64,000 bases of DNA from Aquisalimonas sp. (lineage in GTDB: Bacteria; Pseudomonadota; Gammaproteobacteria; Nitrococcales; Aquisalimonadaceae): assembly GCF_007120195.1 (NCBI RefSeq), contig NZ_SKOG01000002.1, forward strand, positions 1 through 64,000. The letters run 5' to 3'. Below the pieces are notes generated by a model that was not told the origin of the DNA, did not search any database, and saw nothing but the letters and a program-made list of their open reading frames with translations. This document shows, piece after piece, positions 8,889-16,258 of this stretch (positions within the stretch are counted from its first letter, which is position 1; each line of letters begins with the position of its first letter). Position numbers and translations under genes: made by a program.

Positions 8889-9485
8889 TCAGCCCTCACT
8901 GGGTCGAGGTTTCCGTAACGCCACCAGCATGGCGCGATCCCGGAAACCGCAAAAGGGGTCACCGAGTTGTCGTTCCTCGCGGTAGACAATGGGTGACAGG
9001 GTATGGAACAGCTGCAACAGCTCTCCGTCCTCGAGCAGGAACGCGGGGTTGGATGGGCCACCGGAGCTGCAGCGGTGCCGACAGTGGGTTTGGTAGAACA
9101 GCAGCCCACCGGGGCGCAGGGCGGCGGCGATAGCCGGGCAGAGCTCGCGGTGCAGAAAGCCGGAGACGACAATGACTTCGAAGCTCTCTGGCGCGGGCGG
9201 GTGAGCGACGACGTCTCGGGTGATCGCGGTGACTGGAAGCTTGGTCTCGCGGGCATAGCCCCGCACAAGGGCGACGGCGACCCTTGAGAGGTCCCAGGCC
9301 TGAGTGTCCAGGCCTTGTCGCGCCAACACAAAGGCATTGCCGCCCAGTCCGGCGGCCACATCCAGCGCCGCGCCCCGCCCTGGCAGCAAATGGCGGTTCT
9401 CGGTGAGAACCTCGGCGGCCCGCGCATCCAGCGGGCTGGCGGCGCTGTAGCAGGTATCCCATTTCTCGCGTAACCTGGATGTCAT
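8889..9485 (-). CDS. Class I SAM-dependent methyltransferase, small (TehB/UbiE-like fold)
   Basis: A 198-residue protein starting at the ATG at 9485. '[16 protein letters not shown]' is the glycine-rich SAM-binding motif I, and '[14 protein letters not shown]' follows where motif II is expected. '[13 protein letters not shown]' is the post-motif typical of TehB-like and other thiopurine-type methyltransferases. The substrate is not known. It is upstream of and coupled to pyk, a pairing whose logic is not clear from sequence. The ORF-track start at 9746 runs through tRNA-Leu and is wrong. The gene begins only 26 nt after the tRNA-Leu 3' end and may be read from the same transcript. Confidence 0.82.
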   Translation of the reverse strand: MTSRLREKWDTCYSAASPLDARAAEVLTENRHLLPGRGAALDVAAGLGGNAFVLARQGLDTQAWDLSRVAVALVRGYARETKLPVTAITRDVVAHPPAPESFEVIVVSGFLHRELCPAIAAALRPGGLLFYQTHCRHRCSSGGPSNPAFLLEDGELLQLFHTLSPIVYREERQLGDPFCGFRDRAMLVALRKPRPSEG

Positions 9486-9511
9486 CACGCCATGGCCGCT
9501 GGCTGACCCAA

Positions 9512-9598
9512 TGGTGCGGGTGGCCGGACTCGAACCGGCACGGGCATAAGCCCAGCAGATTTTAAGTCTGCTATGTCTACCTGTTCCATCACACCCGC
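9512..9598 (-). tRNA. tRNA-Leu (anticodon TAA)
   Basis: The reverse complement folds as an 87-nt class II tRNA: acceptor GCGGGTG, encoded 3' CCA, anticodon stem GCAGA/TCTGC with loop CTTAAAA giving TAA, a long variable arm, and T loop GGTTCGAGTC. In E. coli and Pseudomonas a UAA tRNA-Leu directly follows tRNA-Gly and tRNA-Cys downstream of pgsA. Here it is separated from them by about 2.1 kb of inserted DNA. Confidence 0.97.
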
Positions 9599-9674
9599 GG
9601 TGTCTGCAAGAGGATGCGGATATCCGAACGCTGCCCAATGACCGAAATCCGGTGTGCGGTGACAGCAGTGGCAA

Positions 9675-9724
9675 GGATGGAAGCTCGGGCCGCAGCCGAA
9701 CCGATGTGCCCGGGTTTGCGGCCC
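9675..9724 (-). repeat. Decayed duplicate of the 3' part of tRNA-Cys (probable att site remnant)
   Basis: Aligned without gaps to 11765-11814, these 50 nt match tRNA-Cys at 41 positions by hand count, from three bases past the CCA end back through the T arm to the anticodon stem. Similarity stops at 9724, where the matching position in tRNA-Cys is in the anticodon arm; beyond it identity falls to chance. No 5' half of a tRNA is present, so it is not a tRNA gene. It lies 76 nt from tRNA-Leu, where the native tRNA-Cys 3' end would have been before insertion. This is the displaced-end footprint left by elements that integrate at tRNA 3' ends. Confidence 0.75.
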
Positions 9725-10428
9725 AGCGAAACCGTGATTGTCCCATCAGTCAGCGGTAATGCTATCAGGGGCTTATGCACTCCACAATTGCCGCGCACAA
9801 GGCCCGCACGTGTGGGTGGATCCCAGGGGCGCGGCTCTGCAGGCCGGGCACGTGGGCCCGACATGCCCCGCAGGACAGAGAAGCCCCGCTTCACGCTCGG
9901 CGCAAGCGCGCGAGTGGCGTGCCCGACCCGGGCATGGCAGATTGCACCCTCCTCCCGGGCAAGCACCGTGCACGCCTTGGCGCGACGCCGGAGGCGCTGC
10001 GACCGGCCGTACTGCGGCGCTGCCACAGCGCTGGAGGGCGAGTTCAAGAGAGCCCTCAATGTATCGAAGTCAATGCCCTGGGGGTGGGTTGCCAGGCTTA
10101 GGCACCAGCGGCCCGACGTCACCGCTGGAAAGACATGGGGGTGGAGGCAGTCCCGGGCCAAGCGGCGCGCCTGGTTGAGCTTCTGGCGGCAGCGTGCGGT
10201 GCACTGAATCTGGGCGCCTTGAGGTCTGGGTAGAGACAGTGGAAGATGTCGGTCCAGTTGGGGCAGCAGCTGAAGTGCGTCATCTCTGGCCGTCGCAGCA
10301 CGGCAGCGTGCTTGTCGGCCTCAGGAAGTGCTTGTACAGGGCTTTTCAAGCACGCTTGTAGAGATGACATAAAGAAAAGTGCCGAAACGGGTGACGCCAC
10401 TCATTGGATGATGATGCGAGGAGCGCTT
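9725..10428. other. Gene-poor left part of the tRNA-Cys insert; no recognisable gene
   Basis: About 700 nt between the decayed tRNA-Cys fragment and the YbhN-like gene. Several overlapping ORFs are open on both strands (for example 9589..10161 minus and 9614..10207 plus), as often happens by chance in GC-rich DNA, and none resembles a family I know or has a convincing ribosome binding site. One minus-strand frame contains 'CPACRAAPLGSTHTCGPC', faintly like a ComF zinc finger but only about 66 codons long. I read the stretch as decayed cargo or integrase of the element, without being able to identify it. Confidence 0.4.
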
Positions 10429-11415
10429 ATGGGGGCGTTGTCTCGAGGGGAGAGCAAGACAGTCAGGGGGATTTTTTGGCTAACGCTCAGGGTCTTGGCC
10501 AGCGTCATTCTCCTCGGCCTGGTGCTCCACTTTGCGGGGGCAGACCGGATTGTAGCGTTGATCACGGAGCTAAACGGACTCTATCTTCTCCCCGCGATTC
10601 CGCTAGTCCTTGCATTCAAGTGGTTTGCGGCCCTCAGGCTGAAGCTCCTGGTGAGTCATCTCGGCATGACATTCACCACATGGCAAGTCAACCGTATTAA
10701 CTTCATTTCGGCCTTTTACAGTCTAATGCTTCCGGGTTACATGGCCGGTGGGGCGGTGCGCTGGTACATGCTCTCGCGTGTCAACCAGATGCCAGCGCAG
10801 GCGTTGGCAAGCATTGTTTATGATCGACTCGGTGACACAATCGCGTTGCTGGGACTGGGTTTGTTCGCTTATGTCCTCATCTTGCCTCCGGAGAGCGGGG
10901 CGGCGCGACTGACGCTGAGCATGGTGCTGTTTGGTTTGGTCGTCGGCTATGTGCTGTGCGCGAATGTGCATGTGATAGCGCTAATAAAAAGATGGATGCC
11001 CCTATCCAACGGCAGGATTGGTGCTAGCCTCATCAAACTCATGTCGGCATTTCAGAGTTTCGCAGACTTGCGCCTCGTCGAGCATTTCTGGCTATGGTTC
11101 TGGGCCATCGCGTCGAACCTTCTGAACGGGCTGCTCGTCTTTTGCGTCGCTCAGAGCCTGGGCCTGCCGTTGACCTATCTGGATACGTTATGGGTTGCGG
11201 CCCTCTGGATACTCGCGGGAATGCTCCCAATTTCAATTTCCGGCCTTGGGGTGCGAGAGGGAGCGACCATCGTGATGCTGCTTCCGCTAGGTGTCGAGAC
11301 TGCAGAGGCGGTGGGCTTCTCCCTGCTATTGTTGGTGAGCAGAGACGTCGTTCTGGCGGGGATTGGAGGAATTTTCCTGGCCACCACGCGCGGCGCCCAG
11401 CGTGCCGAGGCTTGA
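10429..11415 (+). CDS. YbhN/AglD-type integral membrane protein (lysylphosphatidylglycerol synthase TM region-like flippase family)
   Basis: A 328-residue membrane protein with about eight hydrophobic segments, beginning 'GIFWLTLRVLASVILLGLVLHF' after a short basic N terminus. The core 'FYSLMLPGYMAGGAVRWYML' and 'YDRLGDTIALLGLGL' and the C-terminal 'GMLPISISGLGVREGA' are typical of the UPF0104/YbhN family, which contains flippase-like proteins of lipid, glycan or cell-surface pathways. Substrate unknown. The ATG at 10429 is preferred because GCGAGGAG lies six bases upstream; the track start at 10246 has none. Its base composition looks lower in GC than its neighbours by eye. It is the only credible gene in the segment between tRNA-Leu and tRNA-Cys. 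Confidence 0.82.
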   Translation: MGALSRGESKTVRGIFWLTLRVLASVILLGLVLHFAGADRIVALITELNGLYLLPAIPLVLAFKWFAALRLKLLVSHLGMTFTTWQVNRINFISAFYSLMLPGYMAGGAVRWYMLSRVNQMPAQALASIVYDRLGDTIALLGLGLFAYVLILPPESGAARLTLSMVLFGLVVGYVLCANVHVIALIKRWMPLSNGRIGASLIKLMSAFQSFADLRLVEHFWLWFWAIASNLLNGLLVFCVAQSLGLPLTYLDTLWVAALWILAGMLPISISGLGVREGATIVMLLPLGVETAEAVGFSLLLLVSRDVVLAGIGGIFLATTRGAQRAEA

Positions 11416-11767
11416 ATCCCCCAGCCCAGGCGTCCGGTGGACGAACACCGGGCCATCCCGATGGTTGGCCACGCGGAATCCTTGCCGGGCCAAACCAACG
11501 ACTGTGACGGCGGGGGCGGGTTAAGCGGACACAACGAACTCCGCTATGATCTCGAGCCAGCGTCGATTCATGGTCTGAGTAGCGTCCATGTCACAGCCGA
11601 AGAGCTCCGGCTGGACGGTGATCATTGGCGTGGCGTCACGGTTATGCCCTGGCTTATGGGTGGTCACCACCGGGGACAGGGTCTGGTGCAAGACGGCAAG
11701 CTGCCTGGGGCCGCGCTAGGTCAGTCGTACGCACTCGCGCGCATGAGCGGCGGCTTGCTGATCTGGA
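11416..11767. other. Intergenic part of the insert, no gene seen
   Basis: About 350 nt from the YbhN-like stop to the tRNA-Cys 3' end. A plus-strand ORF (11437..11985) crosses two tRNA-side features and is not credible. A minus-strand frame of about 65 codons ends with 'MNRRWLEIIAEFVVSA' before a stop; it looks protein-like but I cannot place it. No clear terminator for the YbhN-like gene is visible. Confidence 0.4.
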
Positions 11768-11841
11768 TGGAGGCTCGGGCCGGAATCGAACCGACGTACG
11801 CGGATTTGCAGTCCGCTGCATCACCACTCTGCCACCGAGCC
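11768..11841 (-). tRNA. tRNA-Cys (anticodon GCA)
   Basis: The reverse complement is a 74-nt tRNA with acceptor GGCTCGG, encoded CCA, anticodon arm GCGGA-CTGCAAA-TCCGC (anticodon GCA) and T arm with GGTTCGATTC. It is intact. Its 3' end faces the insert that separates it from tRNA-Leu, and its 3' portion is repeated in decayed form at 9675-9724. Confidence 0.97.
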
Positions 11842-11947
11842 CGTGCTGGGCCTATGTTAACACGGCACCCGATGGTGCCCACGAGCGATTGCGGGCACCA
11901 TAACACAAGTACCCAGGCACACCCCGCACCGTGTTGCCTCGCTGCCC

Positions 11948-11978
11948 GAAAAGCAAACCCCGGCAGGAAGCCGGGGTT
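11948..11978 (-). terminator. Rho-independent terminator after tRNA-Gly
   Basis: On the minus strand a nine-base stem AACCCCGGC/GCCGGGGTT with a TTCCT loop is followed by GCTTTTC. It lies between tRNA-Gly and tRNA-Cys, so read-through from the pgsA/tRNA-Gly transcript into tRNA-Cys may be limited. Alternatively it is a processing hairpin. Confidence 0.55.
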
Positions 11979-12011
11979 GCGTTAAGGAAGCGCTGACCGA
12001 TTCCTTCAATC

Positions 12012-12086
12012 TGGAGCGGGAAACGAGATTCGAACTCGCGACCCCAACCTTGGCAAGGTTGTGCTCTACCACTGAGCTATTCCCGC
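12012..12086 (-). tRNA. tRNA-Gly (anticodon GCC)
   Basis: The reverse complement is a 75-nt tRNA with acceptor GCGGGAA, encoded CCA, anticodon arm CAACC-TTGCCAA-GGTTG (GCC), and T arm GAGTTCGAATC. It lies 38 nt after the pgsA stop codon in the same direction, the conserved gammaproteobacterial order. Confidence 0.97.
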
Positions 12087-12124
12087 CTGAGGAGGAGCAT
12101 AGTCTAGTCACCATCCGCTGCCTG

Positions 12125-12706
12125 TCAAGTCTGGCCGGCATCGTGGCGGGGTTCCGCTACCAGCACCACCCAGGCGGCCCGCAGATAGACGATCATGGAC
12201 CAAAGCGTCAGCCCGGCGGCCGCATACAGCAACAACATGCCGAGAGCGACGGTGGGCAGACCCAGCAGCGGCGCTCCGTAGACCAGTAGAATGATGGCGA
12301 TCATCTGGGCGCCGGTCTTGAACTTGCCGATGACATTGACGGCAACGGTTGCCCGTTTACCCAGTTCCGCCATCCACTCGCGCAGCGCGGACACGGCGAT
12401 CTCCCGCCCGATGATCACCGCCGCGGGCAGAGCGAAGAATGCCGAGGGATTCTCGGTGACCAGGGCCACCAGAGCCACGGCCACCATCAGCTTGTCCGCG
12501 ACTGGATCGAGGAAGGCGCCGAAAGCGGACGTCTGCCCAAGTCGCCGCGCCAGCCAGCCGTCGAGCCAGTCTGTTACCGCGGCCAGGGCAAAGATCACTG
12601 CGGCGGCGAGGTTGGACCACTCGACCGGCAGAAAAAACACGAGCCCGAAAATCGGGATCATGGCAATGCGTGCCAGGGTCAAGCTGTTGGGCACATTCAT
12701 ATCCAT
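12125..12706 (-). CDS. pgsA: CDP-diacylglycerol--glycerol-3-phosphate 3-phosphatidyltransferase
   Basis: This inner-membrane enzyme makes phosphatidylglycerol phosphate, the committed step to phosphatidylglycerol and cardiolipin. The 193-residue protein has several hydrophobic segments and the CDP-alcohol phosphotransferase signature D-G-x2-A-R-x8-G-x3-D-x3-D, seen as 'DGWLARRLGQTSAFGAFLDP' then 'VADK'. The ATG at 12706 is chosen over the track start at 12730 because 'MDMNVPNSLTLARI' aligns with the N terminus of E. coli PgsA. It follows uvrC by 7 nt and is followed by tRNA-Gly, as in other gammaproteobacteria. Confidence 0.95.
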   Translation of the reverse strand: MDMNVPNSLTLARIAMIPIFGLVFFLPVEWSNLAAAVIFALAAVTDWLDGWLARRLGQTSAFGAFLDPVADKLMVAVALVALVTENPSAFFALPAAVIIGREIAVSALREWMAELGKRATVAVNVIGKFKTGAQMIAIILLVYGAPLLGLPTVALGMLLLYAAAGLTLWSMIVYLRAAWVVLVAEPRHDAGQT

Positions 12707-12713
12707 GACTGCA

Positions 12714-14546
12714 TCAACCCTTCCCATCACCGTGGAACATGTCGTAAATCCGCTGCGCCAGCTCTCGGCTGACGCCGGCCACCCGGGCGAGATCGTCCAC
12801 GCCCGCTCGGGAAACCGCTTTCAATCCGCCGAATTGCTTGAGGATGTTCTGCCGGCGCTTGGGCCCGAGCCCCGGGATATCCTCGAGCCTTGAACCGCGC
12901 CTGGCTTTGCTGCGCCGATTCCGGTGCCCGCTAATCGCGAATCGATGGGCTTCGTCCCGGATCTGCTGCAACACGTGCAATGCCGGGGAATCCGCGGGCA
13001 GTATAACTGTTTCATCGCGCTCAGCGAGATACAGCTTCTCCTCTCCCGGGCGCCGATCCGGCCCTTTGGCGATGCCGATGACGGGCACTCCGTCGACCTG
13101 CAACTCTTCCAGCACCGCCATGGCCTGCTTCACCTGCCCCGGGCCGCCGTCAATGAGCAACAGGTCCGGCAACACGCCTTCACCGCGTTTCAGCCGTGTG
13201 TAGCGCCGCTCCAGGGCCTGGCGCATCGCCGCGTAATCATCGCCCGGCTCGATGTCGGTGACGTTGAATCGCCGGTAGTCGGATTTCACCGGGCCTTCGT
13301 GATCGAACACCACACAAGACGCCACGGTCGCCTCGCCGCCGGTGTGGCTAACATCGAAACACTCTATGCGCTGCGGGATGGCTTCGAGATCCAGGGCCTG
13401 CTGCAGGGCGTCCATGCGCTGCCCCTGCCCTGCCTGTTGGGCAGCGCGGGCCTGCAGGGCGGTGCGGGCATTGTTCACCGCCATGTCCAGCCAACGCCGG
13501 CGCTCGGTACGCACCCGGCGGCGAATGACGACGGCGTGCCCCGCGTCCTGGGCCAGGGCCTCTTGCAGCACTTCCCGCTCGGCCACCTCGACATTGACCA
13601 GAATCTCCCTGGGAGTCTCCCGGCCCAGGTAGTACCGCGCCAGAAATGCGGCGAGGATTTCCCCGGGCTCCGTGCCCTGCGGCACTTTGGGGAAGAAGCT
13701 CTTGTTGCCCAGGTTGTGGCCGTGACGAATCACGAACACTTGAACGCAGGCCGCACGCCCTTCGGCGGCGCAAGCGACCACGTCCAGGTCTCCCTTCTCG
13801 CCGGCCATGGCCTGTTTTTCCTGGATGCGTCTTAGCGTCGCGATACGATCGCGCAGCCGCGCGGCGAGCTCGAAATCCAGTTGCTCGGAGGCTTCCTCCA
13901 TCTGCCGCACCAGCCGGTCGATGACCTCGCCGCTCTTGCCCTCAAGAAACATGACGGCGTGCTCCACGTCCCGCGCGTATTCCGCTGGCGAGACATAGCC
14001 CACGCAGGGGGCGGTACAGCGCTTGATCTGGTACTGAAGGCATGGCCGCGAGCGATTGGCGAAGAAGGTGTCCTCGCACTGGCGCACTGGGAACACCTTT
14101 TGCAGGTGGCTCAGCGTGTCCCGGACCGCGCCGGCACTGGGAAACGGGCCAAAATAACGCCCTGGCTGGCGTCTACTGCCCCGATGGAAGCCAAGGCGCG
14201 GAAATGTCTGTGTGTCGGAGAGAAAGATGTAGGGGTAGCTCTTGTCGTCGCGCAGAAGCACATTGTAGCGCGGGCTGTGCTCCTTGATCAGGGTGTTTTC
14301 CAGGATCAGGGCCTCGGCCTCGGTGTGAGTGACCGTGAAGCTGATGTCCGCAACTTGCGCGACCATGGCGCGGGTGCGCGGGTTCTTCACCGAGGCCGTG
14401 AAGTAACTGGCAACCCGCCGCCGGAGTTTGCGCGCCTTACCGACGTAGATGATCTGCCCATCCCCGTCGAGCATTCGGTAAACACCTGGCTGGTCGGGGA
14501 ACGAGCGGACGAGTTCACGGGCATCAAATGGCAGCGCTTCGCTCAT
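12714..14546 (-). CDS. uvrC: Excinuclease ABC subunit C
   Basis: UvrC makes the two incisions around a lesion in nucleotide excision repair after UvrA and UvrB have loaded. The 610-residue protein has the N-terminal GIY-YIG nuclease ('QPGVYRML', 'IIYVGKARKL'), the UvrB-interacting UVR motif ('LDFELAARLRDRIATL'), the RNase H-like second nuclease ('IECFDVSHTGG', 'LLLIDGGPGQV'), and C-terminal helix-hairpin-helix repeats ('LEDIPGLGPKRRQNIL'). ATG 14546 ('MSEALPFDAR') is preferred to the upstream GTG at 14561, which overlaps the uvrY stop. It sits between uvrY and pgsA in a conserved order. Confidence 0.97.
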   Translation of the reverse strand: MSEALPFDARELVRSFPDQPGVYRMLDGDGQIIYVGKARKLRRRVASYFTASVKNPRTRAMVAQVADISFTVTHTEAEALILENTLIKEHSPRYNVLLRDDKSYPYIFLSDTQTFPRLGFHRGSRRQPGRYFGPFPSAGAVRDTLSHLQKVFPVRQCEDTFFANRSRPCLQYQIKRCTAPCVGYVSPAEYARDVEHAVMFLEGKSGEVIDRLVRQMEEASEQLDFELAARLRDRIATLRRIQEKQAMAGEKGDLDVVACAAEGRAACVQVFVIRHGHNLGNKSFFPKVPQGTEPGEILAAFLARYYLGRETPREILVNVEVAEREVLQEALAQDAGHAVVIRRRVRTERRRWLDMAVNNARTALQARAAQQAGQGQRMDALQQALDLEAIPQRIECFDVSHTGGEATVASCVVFDHEGPVKSDYRRFNVTDIEPGDDYAAMRQALERRYTRLKRGEGVLPDLLLIDGGPGQVKQAMAVLEELQVDGVPVIGIAKGPDRRPGEEKLYLAERDETVILPADSPALHVLQQIRDEAHRFAISGHRNRRSKARRGSRLEDIPGLGPKRRQNILKQFGGLKAVSRAGVDDLARVAGVSRELAQRIYDMFHGDGKG

Positions 14547-14560
14547 GCAGGTACAGGACA

Positions 14561-15199
14561 CTAGGGCATTTGGTCAATCATTCCATGGCGCAGGGCCAGG
14601 TGGGTCAATTCCACGTCGCTTTCCACCCCAAGCTTCTCGTGCAGCCGGTAGCGGTAGGTGCTCACCGTTTTGGGGCTGATACACAGGATATCCGAAATCT
14701 CCTGCACCTTGCGTCCCTGGGTGACCATGATCATCACCTGGATTTCCCGCTGAGAGAGCTTCCCCAGCCCGCCTCCGCGCGTGCCGTCAAAGCTTGCCAG
14801 GGCCATTTGATGGGCGATTTCCGCACCGACGTAACGCTCGCCACGGCATACGGTCCGAATCGCGCCAATGATTTCCTCCTCGTCGCAGCCCTTGGTGATA
14901 TACCCCATCGCACCTGCTTCCATCAGGCGGCTTGGATAGGGCTCATCCCCGTGGATGGTCAGGGCGATGATCTTGAGCGCCGGGACAATGCGAAGCAGCT
15001 TTCGCGTGGCCTCCAGCCCGCCTATGCCGGGCATGCTTACATCCATGAGCACCACGTCGGGCCGTTTGTCGCGGACCAATTGCAGGGCAGCCTCGCCGCT
15101 GGCCGCTTCACCGGTAACCTCAATGTCGTGCGCGTCGTCCAGCAGGCGGCGGATACCGCTACGGACCAACTGGTGGTCATCGACCAGTACCACGTCCAT
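14561..15199 (-). CDS. uvrY: UvrY/GacA response regulator
   Basis: The FixJ/NarL-type regulator phosphorylated by BarA/GacS, whose best-known targets in relatives are the small RNAs that titrate CsrA/RsmA. From ATG 15199 it has 212 residues: receiver with 'VLVDDHQLVRSGIRRLL', phospho-acceptor Asp53 in 'VVLMDVSMPGIGGLEATRK', and a LuxR-type helix-turn-helix 'LSQREIQVMIMVTQGRKV' and 'ISPKTVSTYRYRL'. It aligns closely with E. coli UvrY to near the C terminus ('DVELTHLALRHGM'). The track start nine codons earlier is less likely. uvrY-uvrC-pgsA is the expected operon, and the cognate kinase gene barA lies 7 kb away in this window. Confidence 0.95.
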   Translation of the reverse strand: MDVVLVDDHQLVRSGIRRLLDDAHDIEVTGEAASGEAALQLVRDKRPDVVLMDVSMPGIGGLEATRKLLRIVPALKIIALTIHGDEPYPSRLMEAGAMGYITKGCDEEEIIGAIRTVCRGERYVGAEIAHQMALASFDGTRGGGLGKLSQREIQVMIMVTQGRKVQEISDILCISPKTVSTYRYRLHEKLGVESDVELTHLALRHGMIDQMP

Positions 15200-15403
15200 T
15201 CCGTCTTGAACCTCTCTGCGTGGCACCGGACGCTAACGGCCTGACCCTGTTGGTGGCAAGGTAGCCGGCAAAGCAGCCGATCCCGGTCATGATACGTCAG
15301 TTACGGGCGCCGCGTCCCACGGTCAGCGCCGCGCGCGTAGGCGTCCCTGGGGACATACTGGTAGTGTGGCGTTTTTCCAACTAGCGAGTGCATCACAACT
15401 ATC

Positions 15404-16258
15404 ATGACCGAATCCCGGTACACCGCTCCTGTGCAACCGCTCTACCCCGCCGCGGTTGATCCGGTTCCTCTGCTGGGGCTCTATCTGGAAGCGCCCCTGC
15501 CTAGCGGGGGTCGCTTCGGGCCGTGGATTTATGGCAACTTCATTGCCACGCTCGACGGTCGGATCGCCCTGGTCAATCGGCAAACGGGGCGCCTCGGGGT
15601 CGCGGCGAGTATCAGTGATCCGCGAGACTGGCGGCTGTTCCAGGAACTGGCGGCGCGCGCCGATGTGCTCATCACGAGCGGCCGATACCTGCGCGACCTG
15701 CGCCTGGGGACGGCCCAGGACGTGCTGCCCCTGAGCTCCAAGCCACCGTTCCAGGACCTGCATGCCTGGCGCACCCGGCACGGCTACCCACCTCAGCCTG
15801 ATGTGGCGGTGCTTTCGGCGAGCCTGGATTTTCAGCTACCGCTGTCGCTCTTGCGGCAGGGCCGCCGGGTAACAGTGCTGACCACCCGTGATGCCCCGGC
15901 AGAGGCGGTCGCCCGCCACGAGGGCCGCGGCGCTCGGGTCGTGCCCGTGAACGAGGGCAGCGCCGTTTGCGGTGAGGCAGCCGCCCGGCAATTGGGTCAA
16001 ATGGGGTATCGCCGGGCCTACTCCGTCACCGGGCCTTACGTGCTGCACGCGTTTCTAAAGGCCGGTGCCCTGGATGGGCTGTTCTTGACCCATCGCCACC
16101 GTATTGTCGGCGGCGATGGTTACAGCACCATCGTCGAAGGCGAGCCACTGGAGCCGCCCGCTGACCTCAGGCTCCAGTGGCTGTACCTGGATACCGCAAC
16201 AGAGGATGCACCGGCGCAGCACTATGCACACTTCAGCCTGGAATCCCCCCCTCCGTGA
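15404..16258 (+). CDS. RibD C-terminal domain (pyrimidine reductase-like) protein
   Basis: A 284-residue protein with the RibD_C/dihydrofolate-reductase-like fold. 'YGNFIATLDGRIAL' is the typical first strand, 'LITSGRYLRD' and the NADPH-side 'VTVLTTRDAP' follow, and the C-terminal part has 'VGGDGYSTIVEG'. RibD itself joins this reductase to a deaminase in riboflavin synthesis; here there is no deaminase domain, so the substrate may be different. It stands alone with no rib genes near. Its last 26 nt overlap the end of fumC on the other strand. Confidence 0.82.
   Translation: MTESRYTAPVQPLYPAAVDPVPLLGLYLEAPLPSGGRFGPWIYGNFIATLDGRIALVNRQTGRLGVAASISDPRDWRLFQELAARADVLITSGRYLRDLRLGTAQDVLPLSSKPPFQDLHAWRTRHGYPPQPDVAVLSASLDFQLPLSLLRQGRRVTVLTTRDAPAEAVARHEGRGARVVPVNEGSAVCGEAAARQLGQMGYRRAYSVTGPYVLHAFLKAGALDGLFLTHRHRIVGGDGYSTIVEGEPLEPPADLRLQWLYLDTATEDAPAQHYAHFSLESPPP

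Noticed and set aside
9675-9724. Possible second, functional tRNA-Cys gene
   Set aside because: Only the 3' part is present; acceptor 5' strand and D arm are missing and paired positions are mutated.
9773-9973. ComF-like cysteine pattern in a minus-strand ORF
   Set aside because: Only 66 codons, no phosphoribosyltransferase domain after it and no start signal; probably chance in GC-rich DNA or a remnant too short to name.
11437-11985. 182-codon plus-strand ORF
   Set aside because: It reads across tRNA-Cys and a terminator in antisense and has no recognisable domain.
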